The notes beneath the pieces were generated by a model, which saw only the letters and a list, made by a program, of their open reading frames with translations, did no database searches and had not been told where the DNA came from. Shown piece after piece: positions 44,336 to 54,376 of a stretch of 64,000 nt of DNA. How positions within the stretch are numbered: position 1 is the stretch's first letter; each line of letters begins with the position of its first letter. The stretch covers positions 1,364,001 through 1,428,000 of the forward strand of contig CP014773.1 in assembly GCA_001596135.1 (NCBI GenBank). The letters are read 5' to 3'. The position numbers and the translations under genes are program-made. The DNA comes from Mucilaginibacter sp. PAMC 26640. Its GTDB lineage: Bacteria; Bacteroidota; Bacteroidia; Sphingobacteriales; Sphingobacteriaceae.

Positions 44336-47152
44336 TTATTTACTCAGGTACATTGATTTTTCTTTGTACAAGTGCCTGAAGTACGGATCCTGCAGATCAG
44401 GAATAAATCTGATCGCTTCACCTGTAGATTTCATTTCCGGCCCCAGTTCCTTATTCACCTCTGGGAATTTATCGAAGGAGAACACAGGCTCTTTGATGGC
44501 GTAGCCCTTTAATTTGCGCTCTATGGTAAAGTCTTTGATCTTGGCAACCTCCAGCATTACTTTTGCTGCGATATTGATGTAAGGCACATCGTATGCCTTA
44601 GCAATAAAAGGAACCGTACGTGATGCACGTGGATTGGCTTCAATTACATAAACCTTATCGTTTTTCACTGCAAACTGGATGTTCAGCAAGCCGCGAACGT
44701 TTAGTGCACGGGCAATTTTTGCGGTATATTCTTCCATCTGGCTGATCACGTTATCGCTCAGATCAAATGGTGGCAACACAGCAAATGAATCTCCAGAGTG
44801 GATCCCCGCGGGTTCAATATGTTCCATCATACCAATAATGTGCACATCATCACCATCATGGATTGAGTCTGATTCGGTTTCAGCAGCGCGATCCAGGAAG
44901 TGATCGATCAATACCCGGTTGCCCGGTAGATTTTTCAACAGATTAACTACTGCTCGCTCCAGGTCCTCATCATTGATCACGATACTCATTCCCTGGCCAC
45001 CTAAAACGTAGCTCGGACGAACCAGCACCGGGTAACCTACCTCATGTGCTACAACCAATGCTTCTTCTGCGCTTTCCGCAACACCGTATTTAGGATAGGG
45101 GATACCAAGATCTTTCAACAGATCGCTAAAACGGCCGCGGTCTTCCGCAATATCCATATTATCGAATGATGTGCCGATGATCTTGATACCGTGCTGATGT
45201 AATTTCTCAGCCATTTTTAAAGCTGTTTGTCCGCCAAGCTGAACGATAACACCGTACGGTTTTTCCAGCTCAATAATTTCGCGTACATGCTCCCAGAATA
45301 CAGGCTCAAAATATAACTTATCGGCCATGTTAAAGTCGGTAGAAACTGTTTCCGGGTTACAGTTGATCATGATGGCTTCAAAACCGCTTTCCTTAGCAGC
45401 TAACAAGCCATGCACACAACTATAGTCGAATTCAATTCCTTGGCCAATGCGGTTAGGGCCGGATCCTAAAACAATGATCTTCTTTTTATCAGATACGATG
45501 GATTCGTTCTCTCCTTCGTAGGTTGAATAATAATATGGCGTTTTAGCGGCGAATTCTGCAGCACAGGTATCTACCATTTTGTAAACGCGGGTAATTTTCA
45601 GTTCCTTGCGGCGCTGATATACATCCTCTTCGGTTACATTACCCAATACATAAGAGATCTGGGTATCAGAGAAGCCTTTTTGTTTAAGCGTGAAGAAAAA
45701 GTCTTCCGGGATGTTATTTAAAGAATAACGGCGCAGTTCATTCTCCATGTTCACCACTTCAAGGATCTGGTTCAGGAACCAGCGATCTATCTTGGTAGCT
45801 TTCCGGATAGACTCCAATGGTACGCCGAGGCTCATTGCATCATAAATGTGGAAAAGTCTGTCCCAGCTTGGGTGCTCCAGGCTGTGCATGATCTCTTCCA
45901 AGTTACGGCTCTGGCGGCCATCGGCACCCAGGCCGGCGCGACCGATCTCTAAGCTCTGGCAGGCTTTCTGCAGGGCCTCGATAAAGCTGCGGCCTATACC
46001 CATTACTTCGCCTACCGATTTCATGGTTAGGCCCAGCTCGCGGTTGGCACCTTTAAATTTATCAAAGTTCCAGCGCGGGATCTTTACAATAACATAATCA
46101 AGCGTTGGCTCAAAGTATGCTGATGTTGTTTTGGTGATCTGGTTCTCTATTTCGTCCAGATTATAACCGATAGCCAGTTTTGCAGCAATTTTAGCAATGG
46201 GGTAACCGGTTGCTTTTGATGCTAATGCAGACGAGCGCGATACACGCGGGTTAATCTCAATAGCGATAATACTTTCGTCTGCAGGGTTTACAGAGAACTG
46301 TACGTTACAGCCTCCTGCAAAATTACCAATGGCGCGCATCATCTTGATCGCCTGGTTGCGCATCTCCTGGTAGCAGCGGTCGCTCAGTGTCATGGCAGGC
46401 GCAACGGTGATAGAGTCGCCTGTATGGATGCCCATCGGGTCGAAATTTTCGATAGAGCAAATGATAATAACGTTATCGTTGCTATCCCTTAATAGTTCGA
46501 GCTCATATTCTTTCCAGCCTAAAACAGCCTGCTCCACCAATACCTCGTGTGTTGGCGAAGCTTGCAGGCCGCGGCTTAGTGCGGCATCAAACTCTTCCTT
46601 TTTGTGTACAAAGCCTGCACCTTTACCACCTAAAGTATAGCTCGGGCGGATAACCAGCGGATAGCCGATCTCCTGTGCGGCCTCTTTACCCTCTAAAAAG
46701 GAATTGGCAATTTTTGACGTGGCCACGCCAACGCCGATGTCAACCATTAACTGGCGGAACGCTTCGCGGTTCTCTGTCTTCTCAATTGCGGCTAAATCAA
46801 CACCCACAATTTTAACACCGTACTTTTCCCATATACCGCGCTCTGCAACGCTGATACAAAGGTTAAGGGCAGTTTGGCCGCCCATGGTAGGCAGTACTGC
46901 GTCAATTTGCTGCTCTTGCAGTATTTTCTCAATACTTTCCGGTTCCAGCGGCAAAAGGTATACGTTATCAGCAATAACTTTATCGGTCATGATAGTTGCC
47001 GGGTTGCTATTGATGATGGTAACAGTAATTCCTTCGTCTTTTAAGGAAAGGGCAGCTTGTGAGCCTGCGTAATCAAATTCGCAAGCCTGACCGATGATGA
47101 TTGGGCCAGAGCCGATAATGAGTACGGATTTGATGGAGGTGTCTTTGGGCAT
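44336..47152 (-). CDS. carB: Carbamoyl-phosphate synthase large subunit
   Basis: The 938-residue enzyme makes carbamoyl phosphate for pyrimidines and arginine. Two ATP-grasp halves are visible: IGSGPIIIGQACEFDYAG at the start and LGSGPNRIGQGIEFDY near residue 560. It is shorter than the 1070-residue E. coli form because the C-terminal regulatory domain is absent, as in many Bacteroidota. No carA lies next to it. Confidence 0.95.
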   Translation of the reverse strand: MPKDTSIKSVLIIGSGPIIIGQACEFDYAGSQAALSLKDEGITVTIINSNPATIMTDKVIADNVYLLPLEPESIEKILQEQQIDAVLPTMGGQTALNLCISVAERGIWEKYGVKIVGVDLAAIEKTENREAFRQLMVDIGVGVATSKIANSFLEGKEAAQEIGYPLVIRPSYTLGGKGAGFVHKKEEFDAALSRGLQASPTHEVLVEQAVLGWKEYELELLRDSNDNVIIICSIENFDPMGIHTGDSITVAPAMTLSDRCYQEMRNQAIKMMRAIGNFAGGCNVQFSVNPADESIIAIEINPRVSRSSALASKATGYPIAKIAAKLAIGYNLDEIENQITKTTSAYFEPTLDYVIVKIPRWNFDKFKGANRELGLTMKSVGEVMGIGRSFIEALQKACQSLEIGRAGLGADGRQSRNLEEIMHSLEHPSWDRLFHIYDAMSLGVPLESIRKATKIDRWFLNQILEVVNMENELRRYSLNNIPEDFFFTLKQKGFSDTQISYVLGNVTEEDVYQRRKELKITRVYKMVDTCAAEFAAKTPYYYSTYEGENESIVSDKKKIIVLGSGPNRIGQGIEFDYSCVHGLLAAKESGFEAIMINCNPETVSTDFNMADKLYFEPVFWEHVREIIELEKPYGVIVQLGGQTALKMAEKLHQHGIKIIGTSFDNMDIAEDRGRFSDLLKDLGIPYPKYGVAESAEEALVVAHEVGYPVLVRPSYVLGGQGMSIVINDEDLERAVVNLLKNLPGNRVLIDHFLDRAAETESDSIHDGDDVHIIGMMEHIEPAGIHSGDSFAVLPPFDLSDNVISQMEEYTAKIARALNVRGLLNIQFAVKNDKVYVIEANPRASRTVPFIAKAYDVPYINIAAKVMLEVAKIKDFTIERKLKGYAIKEPVFSFDKFPEVNKELGPEMKSTGEAIRFIPDLQDPYFRHLYKEKSMYLSK

Positions 47153-47261
47153 AGGGCTTTTTTTTAATTAAAAAGTTCTAAGTAAGAAGTCAAAATTTAT
47201 CAAATTGATAACGATTTTTCCTATGCGCTGAAAGCGAAAATCCCGACTTCAGCGTCGGGGT

Positions 47262-47270
47262 GCAAAGATA
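47262..47270 (-). promoter_or_regulatory. Probable carB -7 box
   Basis: TATCTTTG on the minus strand (47263-47270) matches the consensus and lies about 110 bases before the carB ATG. The leader begins with a CCCGAC-GTCGGG hairpin. Confidence 0.55.
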
Positions 47271-47448
47271 GTAATTTAGAGGTATTTGAAATTTTAATTT
47301 GAAAATTTAACGTTGAACGCTTTTAGCCAATAAAAATGCCTGATAAATTGCCGGGAATAACAGTGAAAAATCCGTTAAGCACCTGCTGTTCAGTCGCGTT
47401 GTTTTGCAGGTTGTCATACTGATTTAAACCAGCCAATAATATTTCCGG

Positions 47449-47799
47449 CTATTTAATAAGCTTATTGTTAGCATCAGGAAAAATGAGAATAGGTTCGTAT
47501 TTGCGCGCTTCTTCGGCTTCCATATACGCGTATGACATGATAATAACGATATCACCCACCTGTGCGAGGCGGGCAGTTGCACCGTTCAGGCAAATTGTTC
47601 CCGTGCCGCGTTCTCCCCTGATTACATAGGTTTCAAAGCGGGCGCCGTTGTTATTGTTAACGATCTGTACCTTTTCGTTAGGGATGATATTGGCCGCATC
47701 TATCAGATCCTCATCTATAGTGATGCTGCCAACATAGTTAAGTTCTGCCTGGGTAACCCTAACGCGGTGTAACTTTGATTTTAAAATCTCAATGATCAT
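47449..47799 (-). CDS. panD: Aspartate 1-decarboxylase
   Basis: The 116-residue pro-enzyme makes beta-alanine for pantothenate. The self-cleavage site Gly24-Ser25 in YVGSITID is at the usual place if translation starts [14 protein letters not shown] longer frame starting 22 codons earlier would shift it and is rejected. It lies downstream of panC on the same strand with about 190 bases between them. Confidence 0.95.
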   Translation of the reverse strand: MIIEILKSKLHRVRVTQAELNYVGSITIDEDLIDAANIIPNEKVQIVNNNNGARFETYVIRGERGTGTICLNGATARLAQVGDIVIIMSYAYMEAEEARKYEPILIFPDANNKLIK

Positions 47800-47990
47800 A
47801 ATAATGCTTTCCTTCAATAATCCGGCGGATTGATAAAACCAGCCAGGTACAAAATGACGCCGCAAAGATACGGGTATTTTTATCCCTTGGTCAATAGTTG
47901 ATCGTCCACGGATTGTAAAAGGTTGTTGATGGAATGGCTTAGCTTTTTATACTACTAAAAAACCAGGGAATATCGGCCCTCGTCATCAGT

Positions 47991-48821
47991 CTACCTGATT
48001 AGCACATTATCTATCAGCCTGGTTTTACCAACTTTAGCAGCGGTTAATGCAACAATGCTTTCAGAATGCGTATCAGCCGGCAGCAGTGTTTTGCCGTCGG
48101 CAATCTCAATGTAATCAGGTTCAACACCCGGTTCGCTTTGCAGCATAGCCATGGCTTCCTGTTCCAGTTCAAAGATATTGGCCGGGTCAAAATTTGTTTT
48201 CAACCAGTTGAGGGTTCTTGATAAAACAAGGGAGTGCTTGCGGTCGTCGGTTGTTAAATGGATGTTTCTGGAACTCATGGCCAACCCATCGGCTTCGCGG
48301 GCAATGGGGCACATAACCATTTCAACCGGCATCTTCAATAGTTCAACCATGCGGGCTACCACCATAAATTGCTGGTAATCTTTTTGCCCCATGTAGAGCT
48401 TTTGTGGTTGCACAATATCCAGCAGTTTGTAAACCACCTGGGTTACGCCCTGGTAATGCCCTGGCCTGAATTCCCCCTCCAGTAAAAATTCCAGTTGCCC
48501 GATGTTTAAATGCCAATGCTCATCCGTGTCATAAATTTCTGTAACCGGCGGATTGAACAAAATGTGGCAACCTGCCGCCGATAGTTTGGCTATATCCGCT
48601 GCGATTGGGCGCGGGTAAACCTCCAGGTCCTTAGGATCGTTAAATTGCGTAGGGTTTACAAAAATACTGCAAACTACCACATCGTTTTCCTGCAGGGCCT
48701 GTTGTATCAGCGAAATATGGCCGGGGTGTAAAGCGCCCATCGTAGGCACAAAGCCTACTGTTTTGTTATTTAAGGCGGTTAAATGTTGCCGTAAGGCGCT
48801 TCGGGTGCTGAATATTTCCAA
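47991..48821 (-). CDS. panC: Pantothenate synthetase
   Basis: The 276-residue enzyme joins pantoate and beta-alanine. The ATP motifs are VPTMGALHPGHISL and the later AREADGLAMSSRN (equivalent of KMSKS). With panD it supplies CoA, which the downstream fatty-acid genes use. It is divergent from the starch-synthase-like gene. Confidence 0.95.
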   Translation of the reverse strand: MEIFSTRSALRQHLTALNNKTVGFVPTMGALHPGHISLIQQALQENDVVVCSIFVNPTQFNDPKDLEVYPRPIAADIAKLSAAGCHILFNPPVTEIYDTDEHWHLNIGQLEFLLEGEFRPGHYQGVTQVVYKLLDIVQPQKLYMGQKDYQQFMVVARMVELLKMPVEMVMCPIAREADGLAMSSRNIHLTTDDRKHSLVLSRTLNWLKTNFDPANIFELEQEAMAMLQSEPGVEPDYIEIADGKTLLPADTHSESIVALTAAKVGKTRLIDNVLIR

Positions 48822-48895
48822 GTTATTTTTGGTTGAAAAAATTTGGTAAAGGTGTACAATAGATTAAAAATTACCAAATACCCTTGCATAATTGG

Positions 48896-48926
48896 TTGTC
48901 AGTTCATATTATAATGCTTATATTTG
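48896..48926 (+). promoter_or_regulatory. Promoter of the starch-synthase-like/DUF4270 genes
   Basis: TTG (48896-48898), a 20-base spacer and TATATTTG (48919-48926) match the Bacteroidota consensus well. Confidence 0.65.
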
Positions 48927-48971
48927 CAGACTCAAATTTTTTGACTTCTTACATTTTAAAATTCTGATTTA

Positions 48972-49799
48972 GTGATGGGTAAATCTAAGCTTTTGTTCAT
49001 AACTCATGAAATGTCTCCTTTTCTCGAACTTACAAAAATTGCCGAAATAACACGTCAGCTTCCGCAAGCAATGCAGGAGAAGGGGTTCGAAATTCGCATT
49101 TTGATGCCACGTTTTGGGAATATCAACGAGCGCAGGAACCGCTTGCATGAAGTTATCCGTTTATCAGGGATGAATATTATCATTAATGACAACGACAACC
49201 CGCTGATCATTAAAGTTGCCTCGATCCCGGCGGCCCGCATGCAGGTTTATTTCTTAGATAACGAAGAGTATTTTCAGCGTAAGCACGTCTTTAATGATAA
49301 AGACGGTAAATTTTATGCCGATAACGATGAGCGCATGATTTTCTTTTGCAAAGGCGCATTAGAAACCGTTAAGAAATTAGGTTGGGCACCGGATGTTATC
49401 CATTGCCATGGCTGGATGAGCGCTTTAGTGCCGGCCTACTTAAAAACCACTTATAAAGACGACCCTACGTTTAAGCATTCAAAAGTTGTTTACTCTATTT
49501 ACGAAAACGACTTTACAGAAAAGATGGATGCTGATTTTGCCCGTAAAGCCATTATGGGCGATATGAGCGAGGCGCACACCGAAGTTTATAAAGAAGGCAC
49601 TAACGCTGCCATGTACGCAGGTGCAATTCAATACAGTGATGGCATAGTTCTGGCCAGTGAGCATATTGATGCAGATGTGTTAAATAATGTTAAAAACAGC
49701 AATAAATCAGTCTTAGAGTTCGTTTCCACTTCAGATTACGAAAATTATTACAATTTTTACGACGAAATCACCAACGATGAGTTGGTGGATGTTGCATAA
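48972..49799 (+). CDS. Starch/glycogen-synthase catalytic N-terminal domain protein
   Basis: The 275-residue protein matches only the N-terminal GT5 domain: KLLFITHEMSPFLELTKIAE, DVIHCHGWMSALVPAYLK, and YSIYENDF. It lacks the second Rossmann domain that binds the nucleotide sugar, so glucan synthesis by itself is doubtful. The shortened form between panC and DUF4270/glmS is a conserved arrangement in the phylum. Its true role is unknown. Confidence 0.75.
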   Translation: MMGKSKLLFITHEMSPFLELTKIAEITRQLPQAMQEKGFEIRILMPRFGNINERRNRLHEVIRLSGMNIIINDNDNPLIIKVASIPAARMQVYFLDNEEYFQRKHVFNDKDGKFYADNDERMIFFCKGALETVKKLGWAPDVIHCHGWMSALVPAYLKTTYKDDPTFKHSKVVYSIYENDFTEKMDADFARKAIMGDMSEAHTEVYKEGTNAAMYAGAIQYSDGIVLASEHIDADVLNNVKNSNKSVLEFVSTSDYENYYNFYDEITNDELVDVA

Positions 49800-49814
49800 G
49801 CTTTAAAACTAAAT

Positions 49815-51203
49815 ATGAAATTTTCCAAATTAGGCTTATTAACCCTGTTAATAAGTCTTTTTATTTTGAATAGCTGTAAACGCCAGGATGGTATCGGTTT
49901 AGGCGTAGATGGGAACACCCAATTAAACGGGACTTTAATTGCGGATACCAATATTACTACCACAACGGTACTGGAGGATTCGGTGCTAACATCGGCCTTG
50001 GCTAAAACACCAATCAGCTATTTTAATGACCCGGAGCTTGGCGTTACCGAATCTAACATTGCCATGCAGCTTACCCTGCCAGGCAGTGCAGCTTATACTT
50101 TGCCTACCGGCACCATTACAATAGATTCAGCGCTACTGGTGTTACCCTACGCTGCTACAGGTTTCTATGGCGATTCTCTTACCACTAAGTTTAAGGTTGA
50201 TATTCATCAGTTAAATGATAAATACGTTTCTGCAAACTACTATAGCAACAAACAATGGAGTGCAGGCGCCGCCTTACTTGGTACAAAAACATTTGTTGCG
50301 CGGTCGCACGATACGCTTAGGCTAACAGATATTGTAGCAGGAAAACCCGATACTTTAAAAAAGGTTGCGCCGCAAATTCGGATTCCTTTTAGTAAAGATT
50401 TTTTAACGGACAACCTTTTTGGTGCACCAGCTAGTTACCGGAGTTCGATTCTTGGATTTCAGAATGCAATAAAGGGCCTTTATTTATCTATAGACAAAAA
50501 TGGTACAACAGGCCCCGGCGGAAATATTTTACTGACGATGGATTCTGTGCGGATTGCGGTGTACTGCAAAATTAATAACGGTACTACCATCGATACATCG
50601 TTGATCAATGTCCCTATCGCTACAGGCCAGCACATGGCGTCAGTTAAACATACCTACAGTACTAAAGTGCAGGCGGCATTGGCAAATACGTCTACAGACG
50701 GTTTGGTATATCTGCAGGGCCTTGCGGGCTTAAGGGCCAAAATTAGTTTTCCTGATATCAAAAATACATTTGCTTCCCTCGGCAGCGATGTGGTTATTAA
50801 CCGGGCAGAACTGGTTGTCACCGCTGCGCCCGGCACCATAATACCCTATGTACCAGCTGCGCGTTTAACCATGTACCAATTGGATATTGCTAAACAACGC
50901 CTAAGATTACAGGACGCAAGTACCACCGACCCACGGGGCGTTAATGCATTAAGTTATTTTGGTGGCTATTACAATAAACTAAACAGCGAATATCATTTCC
51001 TGGTAACTGCTTTTGTGCAGGACCTCGTGCGTGGAAAAACGGTTGATTACGGTACTTACATCGCACCGGTAGATCCAACGGCACCGACAACGGTTTTGGA
51101 TATAGCTCCAACGGCAAGTTATACCGAACGTACCATTACGCCGGGTAAAAACTCGCCATACCGGATCAAGCTGAATATTATATACACCAAGATAAATCAG
51201 TAA
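49815..51203 (+). CDS. DUF4270 lipoprotein
   Basis: The 462-residue protein has a lipobox (FILNSC, Cys near residue 21) followed by beta-rich sequence with many Thr and Ser. The family DUF4270 is Bacteroidota-specific and its function is unknown. It follows the starch-synthase-like gene by 15 bases and probably shares its transcript. Confidence 0.85.
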   Translation: MKFSKLGLLTLLISLFILNSCKRQDGIGLGVDGNTQLNGTLIADTNITTTTVLEDSVLTSALAKTPISYFNDPELGVTESNIAMQLTLPGSAAYTLPTGTITIDSALLVLPYAATGFYGDSLTTKFKVDIHQLNDKYVSANYYSNKQWSAGAALLGTKTFVARSHDTLRLTDIVAGKPDTLKKVAPQIRIPFSKDFLTDNLFGAPASYRSSILGFQNAIKGLYLSIDKNGTTGPGGNILLTMDSVRIAVYCKINNGTTIDTSLINVPIATGQHMASVKHTYSTKVQAALANTSTDGLVYLQGLAGLRAKISFPDIKNTFASLGSDVVINRAELVVTAAPGTIIPYVPAARLTMYQLDIAKQRLRLQDASTTDPRGVNALSYFGGYYNKLNSEYHFLVTAFVQDLVRGKTVDYGTYIAPVDPTAPTTVLDIAPTASYTERTITPGKNSPYRIKLNIIYTKINQ

Positions 51204-51274
51204 ATAGCCTTCAATAATATAATCAGCCAAAACCAGTGTTAATTTTTATAACACTGGTTTTGCTGCTTTAAGCT

Positions 51275-51282
51275 TACTTTTG
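51275..51282 (+). promoter_or_regulatory. -7 promoter box of glmS
   Basis: TACTTTTG matches TAnnTTTG and lies about 30 bases before the glmS ATG. No glmS ribozyme is visible in this short leader. Confidence 0.5.
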
Positions 51283-51313
51283 CTGCAATACATCCAAATC
51301 TTAATTTGAATTT

Positions 51314-53149
51314 ATGTGCGGCATAGTTGGTTATATAGGCTATAGGGATGCCTACCCTATTGTTATAAAAGGCTTACACAGGTTAGAATATCGCGGGTAC
51401 GACAGCGCCGGTATTGCGCTTGCTGATAACGGGCTTAGAGTTTACAAAAAGGCAGGTAAGGTTAGCGATCTTGAAAGTTTTGTAAAAGATGTTAAGCTGA
51501 CGGGCACCGCGGGGATGGGCCACACCCGATGGGCTACCCATGGGCCCCCAAGCGACCGCAATTCGCATCCGCATTCCTCCGGAGACCGCAAACTCACTAT
51601 TATCCACAACGGTATTATTGAAAACTATGTAGTGCTTAAAGAAGCACTTTTGGCAAAGGGGCATGTTTTTAAAAGTGATACAGACACAGAGATCCTGATT
51701 CACCTGGTGGAGGATATACAGAAGACTACCGGTCTGGAGCTCGATGAATCTGTTCGCCTGGCATTGAACAGAGTTGTAGGTGCCTACGCTATAGTGATCA
51801 TGAGTGCCGATGAACCGGATAAGCTGATCGCCGCACGAAAAGGCAGCCCGATGGTTATTGGAGTAGGCAAAGGTGAATATTTTATAGCTTCTGATGCCAC
51901 GCCGATAGTAGAATATACTAAGAACGTTATTTATTTAAACGATAACGAGATTGCCTATATCAAACGGGATGACCTGCTGATTAAAAATATAGATAATACG
52001 ATCCAGATCCCATATATCCAGGAACTTTCCTTAAAGCTGGAGATGCTGGAAAAAGGCGGGTACGATCACTTCATGATGAAAGAGATCTACGAGCAGCCGC
52101 GCTCTATCCGCGATTGCTTACGCGGGCGCATTTACCCTACTAAAGGCCTGGTGCAGCTAGGCGGTATCAAAGAGTATGTTGAAAAGCTAAAAAACATTGA
52201 TCGCATTATTATTGTAGCCTGTGGTACTTCATGGCATGCGGGCCTGGTTGGTGAATATTTAATTGAAGAATACGCGCGGGTACCGGTTGAAGTGGAGTAT
52301 GCCTCTGAATTCAGGTATCGTAATCCTATTATTACTGCTAAAGACCTGGTGATAGCCATATCACAGTCCGGTGAAACTGCCGATACCATGGCTGCTATCG
52401 AGTTAGCCAAGGAACGGGGCGCTACTATATTTGGTATTTGCAATGTGGTAGGTGCCTCCATCCCAAGATTAACACACGCTGGTGTTTACACGCATGCCGG
52501 TCCCGAGATAGGGGTTGCATCTACCAAGGCATTTACCGCACAGGTTACCGTACTTACGCTCATGGCCTTTTACATAGCACAGCAAAGGGGTACAATTACA
52601 CAGGGTAAGCTGGTTGAATATTTAACGGAGCTTAATGAGATACCGGATCTGGTAGTGAAGGCGCTGGAAAGTAATGAGCAGGTTAAAACAATTGCCGAAC
52701 GATTTAAAGATTCTCCAAACTGCCTGTTCCTGGGTAGGGGAAGTTCATTCCCGGTTGCACTGGAGGGTGCTTTAAAACTGAAGGAGATCTCCTATATTCA
52801 CGCGGAAGGTTATCCTGCCGCTGAGATGAAACATGGCCCGATAGCCTTAATAGATGCAGAAATGCCGGTAATATTTATAGCGACTCAAAATTCGTCGTAC
52901 GAAAAGGTAGTCAGCAATATCCAGGAAGTTAAAGCCCGCGGCGGTCACGTGATTGCGATTGTTTCTGAAGGCGACACCCATGTAAAGGAGATGGCAGAAT
53001 ATGTGATTGAGATTCCGCAAACGGGGGAGGCCTTTGTTCCCTTATTGGCCACCATTCCATTGCAGCTGCTGGCCTACCACATTGCTGTGCTGCGTGGATG
53101 TAATGTGGATCAGCCAAGGAATTTGGCAAAATCGGTAACGGTAGAATAA
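51314..53149 (+). CDS. glmS: Glutamine-fructose-6-phosphate aminotransferase
   Basis: The 611-residue enzyme makes glucosamine-6-phosphate for peptidoglycan and lipid A. The N-terminal glutaminase uses Cys2 (MCGIVGYIGYRDA) and has HTRWATHG. Two SIS domains follow, including VACGTSWHAGL and SQSGETADT. The C-terminal end RGCNVDQPRNLAKSVTVE is typical. It supplies the sugar used by lpxA. Confidence 0.97.
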   Translation: MCGIVGYIGYRDAYPIVIKGLHRLEYRGYDSAGIALADNGLRVYKKAGKVSDLESFVKDVKLTGTAGMGHTRWATHGPPSDRNSHPHSSGDRKLTIIHNGIIENYVVLKEALLAKGHVFKSDTDTEILIHLVEDIQKTTGLELDESVRLALNRVVGAYAIVIMSADEPDKLIAARKGSPMVIGVGKGEYFIASDATPIVEYTKNVIYLNDNEIAYIKRDDLLIKNIDNTIQIPYIQELSLKLEMLEKGGYDHFMMKEIYEQPRSIRDCLRGRIYPTKGLVQLGGIKEYVEKLKNIDRIIIVACGTSWHAGLVGEYLIEEYARVPVEVEYASEFRYRNPIITAKDLVIAISQSGETADTMAAIELAKERGATIFGICNVVGASIPRLTHAGVYTHAGPEIGVASTKAFTAQVTVLTLMAFYIAQQRGTITQGKLVEYLTELNEIPDLVVKALESNEQVKTIAERFKDSPNCLFLGRGSSFPVALEGALKLKEISYIHAEGYPAAEMKHGPIALIDAEMPVIFIATQNSSYEKVVSNIQEVKARGGHVIAIVSEGDTHVKEMAEYVIEIPQTGEAFVPLLATIPLQLLAYHIAVLRGCNVDQPRNLAKSVTVE

Positions 53150-53178
53150 AATTTAAGCGATTTTGATAATCAGTATAT

Positions 53179-53202
53179 AGTCGGCACTAGCCGGCTTTTT
53201 TT
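53179..53202 (+). terminator. Terminator of glmS
   Basis: AGTCGGC, loop ACTA, GCCGGCT (one G-T pair), then TTTTTT. Confidence 0.88.
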
Positions 53203-53276
53203 ATGGATTACACTGTCCGGAGCTATAGGTTCTCTCGATAAACACATCAATCAATATAGAAAAAAGTAATATTTGT

Positions 53277-53284
53277 TATCTTTG
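53277..53284 (+). promoter_or_regulatory. -7 promoter box of oxyR
   Basis: TATCTTTG matches the consensus and lies 23 bases before the oxyR ATG. Confidence 0.5.
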
Positions 53285-53306
53285 CATAATTTTTATCTAT
53301 AGCATT

Positions 53307-54242
53307 ATGACCATCACCCAACTGGAGTATATAATAGCGGTTGATACTTACCGCAGCTTTGTGGGCGCTGCGGAAAAGTGTTTTGTAACCCAACCTACTT
53401 TGAGCATGCAGGTGCAAAAACTGGAGGATACCCTCGGCGTAAAGCTGTTTGACAGGAGTAAGCAGCCTGTTATTCCCACAGAGATAGGTTCGGAAATTAT
53501 TGCCCAGGCCCGCGTATTGATGGCAGAAAGTGAAAAGATCAAAGAGATTATCAGCGACAGGCAAAAGGAACTTTCCGGGGAACTAAGGGTGGGCATTATC
53601 CCCACGGTAGCACCTTATATTTTGCCGAAGATCATCCAGGGCTTTATCGAAAAGTACCCGGGTGTAAAGCTGATTGTGTGGGAGCAAACCACCGAGCTGA
53701 TCATACAACAGCTTAAATTAGGCACGCTGGATTGCGGTATTTTATCAACACCGTTGCATGAAAGCAACTTGACCGAATTGCCTGTATTTTACGAAAACTT
53801 TGTTGCCTATGTATCCAAAAACAGTAAGCTCTCTAAAAAGAAGAACATTGTGCCGGATGATATAGATATGGAGGAGATATGGGTGTTGAACGAGGGCCAC
53901 TGTATGCGGGAGCAGGTTTTGAATATTTGCCAGCGGCGTAAGGCTACAAAAGGTTACCAGCACTTTGAATACAATACCGGTAGTGTAGAAACGCTGAAAC
54001 GAATGGTAGATATGAACAATGGCGCTACTATTTTACCGGAGCTTGCCCTTGCCGAACTGAGCGAAAAACAGATGGATAGGGTGCGTTATTTTAAAAGCCC
54101 CGAACCGGCCCGTGAAGTAAGCATTGTAATTCACCGTAACTTTTTAAAGCGCCGAATGATTGAGGCATTAAAAAACGAAATTTTGAATTTTGTGCCGAAA
54201 AGGCTGCGGAGCAAGAAAAAGAAAGAAATAATGGAGATATAA
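53307..54242 (+). CDS. oxyR: OxyR, hydrogen-peroxide-responsive LysR regulator
   Basis: The 311-residue protein has an N-terminal winged helix (residues 1-60; ITQLEYIIAVDTYRSF) and a substrate-type effector domain. The redox pair falls at Cys199 (EGHCMREQ) and Cys208 (NICQR), the same numbers as in E. coli OxyR. It should switch on peroxide defence genes after Cys199-Cys208 oxidation. No target gene is beside it. Confidence 0.92.
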   Translation: MTITQLEYIIAVDTYRSFVGAAEKCFVTQPTLSMQVQKLEDTLGVKLFDRSKQPVIPTEIGSEIIAQARVLMAESEKIKEIISDRQKELSGELRVGIIPTVAPYILPKIIQGFIEKYPGVKLIVWEQTTELIIQQLKLGTLDCGILSTPLHESNLTELPVFYENFVAYVSKNSKLSKKKNIVPDDIDMEEIWVLNEGHCMREQVLNICQRRKATKGYQHFEYNTGSVETLKRMVDMNNGATILPELALAELSEKQMDRVRYFKSPEPAREVSIVIHRNFLKRRMIEALKNEILNFVPKRLRSKKKKEIMEI

Positions 54243-54376
54243 CATAGTTTGTCCTGATGCACACCAGAACTGGCGCCGCTATGGTGACAAAGTCCTCTTA
54301 GAAGAAATGTGAGATCAGCTAAACTGGCTCACTTAGTCAATAGTTGAATAATTCTTCAGCACGACGAAAAGGAGAT

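Noticed and set aside
44336..47152. Truncated carB pseudogene
   Set aside because: The 938-residue length is normal for Bacteroidota and both ATP-grasp halves are intact.
51204..51313. glmS ribozyme
   Set aside because: The leader is about 30 bases after the promoter, too short for the ribozyme fold, and the family is mainly known in Firmicutes.
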